Below are positions 1 to 6,082 of a stretch of DNA of 44,056 nt, piece after piece (position 1 is the stretch's first letter; every line of letters starts with the position of its first letter). Under the pieces are notes generated by a model. It ran no database searches, was not told the origin of the DNA, and saw nothing but the letters and a program-made list of their open reading frames with translations. The stretch is from Propionibacteriaceae bacterium (GTDB lineage: Bacteria > Actinomycetota > Actinomycetes > Propionibacteriales > Propionibacteriaceae). The stretch lies in assembly GCA_025965155.1 (NCBI GenBank), contig JAOPXN010000010.1, positions 1 to 44,056 on the forward strand, in the 5' to 3' direction. Made by a program: the position numbers and the translations under genes.

Positions 1-16
1 CGCCGCCCGGTACGCC

Positions 17-1249
17 CTAACCCGCGCTGTGGACCAGCCGCTCGGCCGCGTCAATGATCATGCTGGTCTCGTGCTCCCAGGCCGGCTCCTGTCCCCGGTA
101 CGGTCCGGTGGCAAGCGAGATCGCCACGGCAGCGGCGCGCAGGCGCAGCTCCACCGGGTCAACCCGCAGGTCGAACACCGGCACCCAGGTACGGATCAGG
201 TCGCTGACCCGCTCCGCCTGATGGGGGTTCATCCGCTGCACCGTCGAAAGGTGGGCCAGCAGGCAGGCCAGGTCGTCGGCCCGGCGGCCCGGCCCGATGG
301 TGTCGATGTCCAGGATCCCCGAGATCCGGCCTTCAGCCACGAACAGCTGACCCTCGTGGAAGTCGCCGTGGGTCGGCTCGTCGCCCTGCGCGATCCCGGC
401 CAGACCGGACCGGATCTGACCCACCAGCCAGGTCAGCCGGGGCTCCAGAGCCGGCAGCGCAGCGGCCACCATGGCTGCATACTGCTCGACCGAGTCGGTC
501 CAGGGCGGCCGCCGGCTCAACCCGGCCACACTGGCCGGCATCGCGTCCAGCACCTCGACCAGCGCCTCGGCTGTGCACGGTGCGACCGGGTCGAAGATCG
601 CCTCCGCGAGCGGGCGGCCGGGCAGCTCGCGCAGCACCAGCAGATGGTCATGGGTTGCGACAGCCACCTCCGGAGCCGGTACGCCGGCTGCGCACAGCAG
701 CTCGTGCCGCTGCAGGGTCGGCCCGAGGTGCTGTCGACGTAGCACCTTGATGAACAGGTCCTGGTTCCCGTGAGGGCCGGCGACGCTGGCCCGCAGCACG
801 GCCCGGCGTCGCGGTCGGTACCCGATTACCTCCAGCGAGACCTGGCTGGGGACCACCGGCGCACCCACCACCTGGTGCTCGGTCAGCACCGCCGCCACAG
901 TCTCGGCGAACGCGGCCCGGATCAGCCCGGGCAGCTCGGGGTCGCGCGGGTAGAGCCACACCGCCACCTCCCGGTTGCCGTCGGCGAAGATCACGGCCTG
1001 CTCGTCACCGTCCGTCCGGCCGCCGGCCCGGGTACTGACGCCCAGCAGCTCCTCCCGCCGACCGAAGGGCCAGTCGATGGTCGCTGTGTACGTGGCGGTG
1101 GTGGAGCGGTACGGATGGGAGTCGACATGGTCGAGCTGCCAGGCCACCAGCGAACCACCGCCGTGGGCGACCGCAGTGGCCAGCAGGTTGGCGACCTCCC
1201 CCGAGGTGAGCAGGGTTGATCCGTCGGGGTCGTGCCCGCCCTTGGTCAT
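17..1249 (-). CDS. Phosphotransferase-like kinase (APH/choline kinase fold), substrate unknown
   Basis: A 410-residue protein of the aminoglycoside-phosphotransferase/kinase-like fold. The C-terminal half carries the Brenner-type catalytic motif HGDFHEGQ (H294, D296) followed by the metal-binding DID at about 314-316. The position usually held by Asn is Gln, as in maltokinase-like members. The first ~140 residues are an extra domain that I do not recognise. I chose the ATG at 1249 because AGGAG lies about 8 bases upstream; a longer reading to 1297 lacks such a site. It diverges from the antiporter gene with 82 bases between starts. The fold covers kinases for antibiotics, sugars and small alcohols, so no substrate or resistance role can be assigned. 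The fold is confident, the function is not. Confidence 0.8.
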   Translation of the reverse strand: MTKGGHDPDGSTLLTSGEVANLLATAVAHGGGSLVAWQLDHVDSHPYRSTTATYTATIDWPFGRREELLGVSTRAGGRTDGDEQAVIFADGNREVAVWLYPRDPELPGLIRAAFAETVAAVLTEHQVVGAPVVPSQVSLEVIGYRPRRRAVLRASVAGPHGNQDLFIKVLRRQHLGPTLQRHELLCAAGVPAPEVAVATHDHLLVLRELPGRPLAEAIFDPVAPCTAEALVEVLDAMPASVAGLSRRPPWTDSVEQYAAMVAAALPALEPRLTWLVGQIRSGLAGIAQGDEPTHGDFHEGQLFVAEGRISGILDIDTIGPGRRADDLACLLAHLSTVQRMNPHQAERVSDLIRTWVPVFDLRVDPVELRLRAAAVAISLATGPYRGQEPAWEHETSMIIDAAERLVHSAG

Positions 1250-1331
1250 CGACGCTCTCCTGCTCTCAGCCCCCCTGCTTAGCAGCGATCTTGCCACGTC
1301 CCACCTGAAGTGGCTCTGAGACTATGGTCAA

Positions 1332-3221
1332 GTGCAGATCGCTCTAGGGATCCTCGCGGTTGTCGCCACGGTCCTGGCCGTCACGGCGGTGGCCGAACGT
1401 ATCCGGTTCCCTGCTCCGCTGCTGTTGATGCTGGTCGGTATCGCCGCGTCCTTCGTGCCTTTCATAAAACAACCGGAACTCTCCTCCCAACTGGTACTCC
1501 TGGGCTTCCTACCCCCACTGCTGTACGTGGCCGCCATCCGGACCTCGGTCATCGACGTCCGCGCCAACCGACGATCGATTGGCTTCCTGTCCATCCTGCT
1601 GGTGGTCATCACCGCCCTCGGCGTCGGCCTGATCACCTGGCTGATCCTGCCGGTGCCGTTCGCGGTTGCGTTTGCGGTGGGCGCGGTGGTGGCACCCCCC
1701 GACGCCGTCGCCGCCACCTCCATCGCACGCCGGGTCGGTCTGCCGCGGCGTCTGGTCACCATCTTGGAGGGCGAGTCCCTGGTCAACGACGCCACCGCCA
1801 TCACCTGTCTGCGCGTGGCCCTGCTCGCGATCGGCGGCGGACTCACCGCCGGCAAGGTGGTGCTCGGCTTCCTGATCGCCGCCATCGGTGGGGCGGCAGT
1901 CGGGCTGGCGGTAGCGTTCCTCGTCGTCGCGATCCGCAAGCGCGTCAACAACCCGGTCTTCGACACCGCGCTGTCCCTGACCGTTCCCTTCGCCGCATAC
2001 ATTCCGGCGGAAGAGGTGAAGTGGGGCGGGTTTCACGGGTCCGGAGTGATCGCCGTCGTGATCGCCGGACTGATCCTCGGGCACAAGTCACCCGTCATCC
2101 AGACCGGTCAGTCCCGGCTCAGTGAACGGATCAACTGGGCCACCATCCAGTTCCTGCTCGAGAACGCCGTCTTCTTGCTGATCGGCCTGCAAGCGCGTCG
2201 GATCCTACGGGGCGTGTCCCGCTCCGAGCTTCCCCCGAGTCAGATCGCCATCTTCTGCCTCGCGGTACTGCTCGGGGTGATCCTGCTCCGGTTGATCTTT
2301 GTTGCGCTGGCTCGCGCCGCCCTGTTCCGCCGCGATCCGGACAAGGACAGCACCATTCCGGATTGGTCGGCGACGCTGGTGATCGGCTGGGCCGGGCTTC
2401 GTGGCGTGGTCACGTTGGCCGCCGCCTTTCTGATCCCAAAGTCAGTGCCACATCAGCCGGTGCTGGTGTTCGCGGCCATGGTCGTCACCGCGGGAACGCT
2501 GCTCGTGCAGGGCCTGTCGCTGCCCTGGCTGGTCCACCGGCTCGGTCTCCGTGGCCCGGACCCTCGTTCCGACGCTCTGCAGGCCGCCACTGTCCTGGAG
2601 ACCTCCGGCAACGCGGCGCTCGGCGCTTTGGAGATACTGAAGCAGCCCACCGACTCCGAACGGGTCCTTCAGATGATCCGGGAACGGATCCGGTTCCGGG
2701 CCAACAGCATCTGGGAGCGTCTCGGTGCGCCTGGCGAGGTCGAGACGCCGGCCGAGGAGTACCGCCGACTGCGGTTGCAGACGCTCCAGGTCGAACGGGA
2801 CGAAATACTGAAGATCCGCGCCACGGGCACCGTCGACCACGACGTCATCGAGCAGGTTCTGGCCTCCTTGGATATCGAGGAGTCCATGCTGACCATGGCC
2901 ACCGAGCGCTCGGAACAGGTGGCCGATGCCGACGCGCCAGTCGAAGCCCCCCCAAGTCCGGTGGGGGACTGCGTCCATCTGACGACGGCCGGGACCGAGG
3001 TCGGTTACGCCCCGATGCGAGTCTGCCAGGACTGCATCCGCGAAGGCACCCGGCCGGTCCACCTCCGCCTCTGTCTGGCCTGCGGCAACGTCGGGTGCTG
3101 CGACTCCTCTGTCGGCCGGCACGCGGACCGGCACTTCCACCAGAGCAAGCACCCGGTGATACGCAGCTTCGAGCCGAACGAGTCCTGGCGCTGGTGCTAT
3201 GTCGACGAGCGGATCGGGTGA
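1332..3221 (+). CDS. CPA1-type Na+/H+ antiporter with C-terminal UBP-type zinc finger
   Basis: A 629-residue membrane protein. Residues 1 to about 420 form the multi-helix antiporter core, including the CPA1 signature LVNDATA, whose Asp is the ion-binding residue in the family. It should exchange Na+ (or K+) for H+ across the cytoplasmic membrane. Residues of about 420-540 are a hydrophilic, helix-rich linker. Residues of about 545-629 are a UBP/BUZ-type zinc finger with an ordered ligand set: C547 and H549, C565 and C568, a further CxxC, GCC, and the HADRHFHQSKH segment. In eukaryotes this domain binds the free C-terminal Gly-Gly of ubiquitin; its ligand in bacteria is not established. The start is a GTG with no clear Shine-Dalgarno sequence. 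Strong assignment; the role of the finger is open. Confidence 0.93.
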   Translation: MQIALGILAVVATVLAVTAVAERIRFPAPLLLMLVGIAASFVPFIKQPELSSQLVLLGFLPPLLYVAAIRTSVIDVRANRRSIGFLSILLVVITALGVGLITWLILPVPFAVAFAVGAVVAPPDAVAATSIARRVGLPRRLVTILEGESLVNDATAITCLRVALLAIGGGLTAGKVVLGFLIAAIGGAAVGLAVAFLVVAIRKRVNNPVFDTALSLTVPFAAYIPAEEVKWGGFHGSGVIAVVIAGLILGHKSPVIQTGQSRLSERINWATIQFLLENAVFLLIGLQARRILRGVSRSELPPSQIAIFCLAVLLGVILLRLIFVALARAALFRRDPDKDSTIPDWSATLVIGWAGLRGVVTLAAAFLIPKSVPHQPVLVFAAMVVTAGTLLVQGLSLPWLVHRLGLRGPDPRSDALQAATVLETSGNAALGALEILKQPTDSERVLQMIRERIRFRANSIWERLGAPGEVETPAEEYRRLRLQTLQVERDEILKIRATGTVDHDVIEQVLASLDIEESMLTMATERSEQVADADAPVEAPPSPVGDCVHLTTAGTEVGYAPMRVCQDCIREGTRPVHLRLCLACGNVGCCDSSVGRHADRHFHQSKHPVIRSFEPNESWRWCYVDERIG

Positions 3222-3298
3222 GGGACCGCCGCGGTAGTCACCGCTAAAGATTTAGGTATCAACTACACCATCGGCGTCTCTTGTTCGGTATGAATGGA

Positions 3299-3316
3299 CC
3301 TGACCGCGAGGTCAGG
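3299..3316 (+). repeat. Perfect hairpin with GCGA tetraloop upstream of the protease gene
   Basis: CCTGACC and GGTCAGG form a perfect 7-bp stem around a GCGA loop, which is a GNRA-type tetraloop. It sits 26 bases before the start codon of the S8 protease and just upstream of its ribosome binding region. It could be a 5' UTR hairpin or, read as DNA, an operator with TGACC half-sites. It is the only strong structure in the 121-base leader of the four-gene operon. Confidence 0.6.
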
Positions 3317-3342
3317 GGTGCGACGGAGATGAGGAACGCTGG

Positions 3343-4983
3343 ATGAAGCCGGAGCGACGTAGGCCGCCCGACAAGCAGGCCGCCCAGCCGCGTCGGCGCA
3401 GGGTGGCCGACCAGCCACGCCGCGCTGCGCCGCGACCGGAGGTGCTGGCCCGCCACAACGGTCGGTCGCTGAACCCGGTCACCGCGGTCCGGTTCCGTGG
3501 CCAGCGGCTGGACTCGACCGTGTACGCGGGCGACCGGCTGCTGATCCGGCCGAGCGAGAACGAGCAGGAGGTGTTGGCCGAGCTGGCCGCCGCCGCCAAC
3601 GAGCTGGGGCTGGACATCTCCGTCGACCCGGTGGACCGCAGGCTCCGCCGGATGGCGCGCCAGGCCGGCATCTCGGCCGCCGAGGCGCAGCCGCTGCTGG
3701 CCCGGATCCACCTCACCCCACAGTGGTCGGACCAGCCACTGCCACCACCGGATGCCTGGCCGGTGCTGCAGCTCTTCCGGGCCCGGCTGCGGGCTAACGA
3801 CCCGGACCGCAACAGCGTCCAGCTGGACCACCTGCTCACCTCCGCCAACGGGTCAGGCATCACCGGCAGCCCGTACTGGAAGGTGCCGGGGACCGACGCC
3901 AACCCGTACTGGAAGGTGCCCGGTGGAGTCGGCGAGTACGCCGAGCCGGGCTACGGCGGTCGTACCCCGGTGACCTGGGTGGGCGCTCCCCCACTGCGCT
4001 GCCCGGAGGACTGGCTCAACGGGCGGCGCCGCCCGGTGGTCGCCGTACTGGATACGGGCGTCGGCGAGCATGACTGGCTGCCCGAGTCGATCGTCGACCG
4101 CCGGCCCAAGTGTGGGTCGCTGCGGATTGGCCTCACCGATCCCGCGACCGATCCGGAGCTAACCGGGACAGTGACCGACGCACTCAACGGCGGCCTGGAC
4201 CAAGACGCCGGGCACGGGACCTTCATTGCCGGACTGATCCGGCAGAAGTGCCCCGACGCCAACCTGCTCTCGATCCGGGTGATCCAGGGCGACGGTGTGG
4301 TCAGTGAAGGGGACCTGCTCGAGGCGTTGAACATGCTCTGGCTGAGGCAGAAGCTGGCCATCATCAACAACCGCCCGGAGCAGTTGGTGGACGTCATCTC
4401 CATGTCGCTCGGCTACTACCACGAGCAGCCGGCGGATGCCCGCTTCGATCCGCTGCTGCTCACTCCGTTGCGCGCGCTCGGGGCCCTCGGCGTCGCCGTG
4501 GTCACCTCGGCCGGCAACGACGCCACCACCCGGCCGATGTTTCCGGCCGCCTTCGCACCGCACCCGCAGGGTCTGGTCCGGCGGAACGAGCCGGGCGTGC
4601 TGCCGATTGTCAGTGTCGGTGCGCTGAACCCCGACGGCTCGATCGCGATCTTCTCCAACGAGGGCCCCTGGGTACGGGTCCATCGGCCCGGCGCCGCGCT
4701 GGTCTCCACCCTGCCAGTCACCTTCGACGCCTCCAGGGCGCCGTCGCTGGAGACCACGTACCGCGGAGAGGTGCGCGCCACCATCGACCCCGACGACTTC
4801 TCCTCCGGCTTCGGCACCTGGAGCGGTACGTCGTTCGCGGCGCCGATCCTGGCCGGGGAGATCGCCGAGTGGCTGAACGCCAGCTCCCGGCTCCGTGCCG
4901 ATACCGTAAACGCCGAGTCTGCGCTCGACCTGGGGTGGGACGCGCTGCGGAACTTCGTACCACGCCTGAGGAGGCCGACATGA
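3343..4983 (+). CDS. S8 (subtilisin) family serine protease, no signal peptide
   Basis: A 546-residue subtilase with the full catalytic set: Asp237 in LDTGVG, His291 in GHGTFIAG, oxyanion Asn392 in SAGND and Ser497 in GTSFAAP. The N-terminus is Arg/Pro-rich and has no hydrophobic signal segment, so it probably acts in the cytoplasm, unlike most subtilisins. Residues 1 to about 225 are a long pre-catalytic region that may serve as pro- or recognition domain. It contains an exact repeat of the heptapeptide PYWKVPG (177-183 and 188-194). The ATG is preceded by GAGATGAGG. It is the first gene of a four-gene coupled operon, and its stop overlaps the sigma factor start as ATGA. The enzyme class is secure. 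A role upstream of the sigma and CHAT proteins is inferred from the operon. Confidence 0.93.
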   Translation: MKPERRRPPDKQAAQPRRRRVADQPRRAAPRPEVLARHNGRSLNPVTAVRFRGQRLDSTVYAGDRLLIRPSENEQEVLAELAAAANELGLDISVDPVDRRLRRMARQAGISAAEAQPLLARIHLTPQWSDQPLPPPDAWPVLQLFRARLRANDPDRNSVQLDHLLTSANGSGITGSPYWKVPGTDANPYWKVPGGVGEYAEPGYGGRTPVTWVGAPPLRCPEDWLNGRRRPVVAVLDTGVGEHDWLPESIVDRRPKCGSLRIGLTDPATDPELTGTVTDALNGGLDQDAGHGTFIAGLIRQKCPDANLLSIRVIQGDGVVSEGDLLEALNMLWLRQKLAIINNRPEQLVDVISMSLGYYHEQPADARFDPLLLTPLRALGALGVAVVTSAGNDATTRPMFPAAFAPHPQGLVRRNEPGVLPIVSVGALNPDGSIAIFSNEGPWVRVHRPGAALVSTLPVTFDASRAPSLETTYRGEVRATIDPDDFSSGFGTWSGTSFAAPILAGEIAEWLNASSRLRADTVNAESALDLGWDALRNFVPRLRRPT

Positions 4984-5570
4984 GCGGCGGAACCCTGGAA
5001 GACAGCCTTGCCGCTCGGGCCGGCCGGCTGTTCGCCGACTACCGCAGCGGCGACCAGGCGAAGATGGCCGAGCTGGTGAGGATCCTGACCCCGATCCTGT
5101 GGCACACGGCTCGGGCCACCCGGCTCGACGCCGCCACCGCCGAGGACGTGCTGCAGAGCGTCTGGCTGGCGCTGGTCCGCAAGGCCGACACCATCACCGA
5201 ACCGCTTGCGGTGCTGCAGTGGCTGGTGATCAGCACCAAGCGGGAAGCCTGGCGGCTGTCGAAGCTGCAGACCAAGACCCGGCCCGAAGATGTTGACGGC
5301 GCTACCTTCTCCCGGCTCGAGGGCAGCGCCGCCGTGGAGGACGAGGTCGTCGCCGAGGACGCCCAACTGCGGCTGTGGCGCCACATTGAGGCACTGTCCG
5401 AGCGCTGCCGAACTCTGCTGCGCGTGATCGCCTTCGCCGACCGCCCCGACTACGCCGAGCTCGCCAAGTCTCTCGGCATGCCGCAGGGCAGCATCGGCCC
5501 CACCCGGGGACGGTGCCTGGCCAAGCTCAGGCTGGCCCTCGCTAACGACCCCTCCTGGGAGGACCGATGA
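4980..5570 (+). CDS. Sigma-70 family (ECF-like) RNA polymerase sigma factor
   Basis: A 196-residue protein with the two-domain layout of group IV sigma factors. The region-2 helix (about residues 25-90) contains TAEDVLQSVWLALVRKAD, the counterpart of the A-x-D-hub-Q-E-V/T-F segment. Region 4 (about 130-185) has ALSERCRTLLRVI and the helix-turn-helix YAELAKSLGMPQGSIGPTRGRCLAKL. The start is ATG at 4980, overlapping the protease stop as ATGA, with GAGGAGG just upstream; this implies translational coupling. No anti-sigma factor of a known zinc or membrane type is adjacent. Instead the next genes encode a small two-part protein and a CHAT protease. The sigma class is confident; its regulon is unknown. 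Confidence 0.9.
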   Translation: MSGGTLEDSLAARAGRLFADYRSGDQAKMAELVRILTPILWHTARATRLDAATAEDVLQSVWLALVRKADTITEPLAVLQWLVISTKREAWRLSKLQTKTRPEDVDGATFSRLEGSAAVEDEVVAEDAQLRLWRHIEALSERCRTLLRVIAFADRPDYAELAKSLGMPQGSIGPTRGRCLAKLRLALANDPSWEDR

Positions 5571-6079
5571 GTACCCCCGACTCCGCCGCGGAGCCTGAGC
5601 TGGCCGCCGGCCTGCTCGACCCCAGCGACGCTGCCCTGTTCAACTCCATCCGAGCCGTCTACGACGAACGTGACCCCGTCCCGGACGGGCTGGTGGAGCG
5701 GATCCAGTTCGAGCTCACGCTGGACGCGTTGCATACCGAGGTAGCCACACTGATGCAGCTGGAGTCCGCCACGGCGGGAGTCCGCGGTGGCTCGGCCACC
5801 GAGTCCGTCCGTACGGTGACCTTCACCTCAGACAGCCTCACCACCATGGTGACGATTACTCCGCAGCCGGACCGGACCGTACGCGTCGACGGCTGGGCCG
5901 CCCCAGGGGCCGGGGTGCGGGTGGAGCTGCTGGGGTCGGACGGCTCACAGGAGACGACGGCTGATGAGGACGGGCGCTTCGTCTTCGAGGGCGTTCGGCC
6001 GGGCCTGGCCAAGTTCGTGCTGTACGTCCTGAAGGAGGGCGGCCTGGCCACGGTCGTCAGTCCCGCCATCGAGCTGTAG
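5567..6079 (+). CDS. Small two-part protein: helical N-terminus plus carboxypeptidase-regulatory-like beta domain
   Basis: A 170-residue soluble protein with no signal peptide and no membrane segment. Residues of about 20-70 are predicted helical and contain VPDGLVERIQFELTLDALH. Residues of about 85-170 look like a beta-sandwich of the carboxypeptidase-regulatory/SpaA type: the pattern RVELLGSDGSQETTADEDGRFVFEGVRPG matches the G-x-F-x-F turn of that family. The ATG overlaps the sigma stop as ATGA, and the CHAT gene follows after 3 bases. Such proteins recur beside actinobacterial sigma/CHAT pairs, but I know of no assigned role. Possible roles are sigma inhibitor, adaptor or CHAT substrate. 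All are inference. Confidence 0.8.
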   Translation: MSTPDSAAEPELAAGLLDPSDAALFNSIRAVYDERDPVPDGLVERIQFELTLDALHTEVATLMQLESATAGVRGGSATESVRTVTFTSDSLTTMVTITPQPDRTVRVDGWAAPGAGVRVELLGSDGSQETTADEDGRFVFEGVRPGLAKFVLYVLKEGGLATVVSPAIEL

Positions 6080-6082
6080 CGG

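Noticed and set aside
17-1249. Calling the first gene an aminoglycoside-resistance gene
   Set aside because: Only the general kinase fold is visible, the catalytic Asn position is Gln, and the N-terminal domain is unknown.
1323-1331. TATGGT as -10 of a leaderless antiporter promoter
   Set aside because: Only 3 bases separate it from the GTG start, too short for initiation at the start codon.
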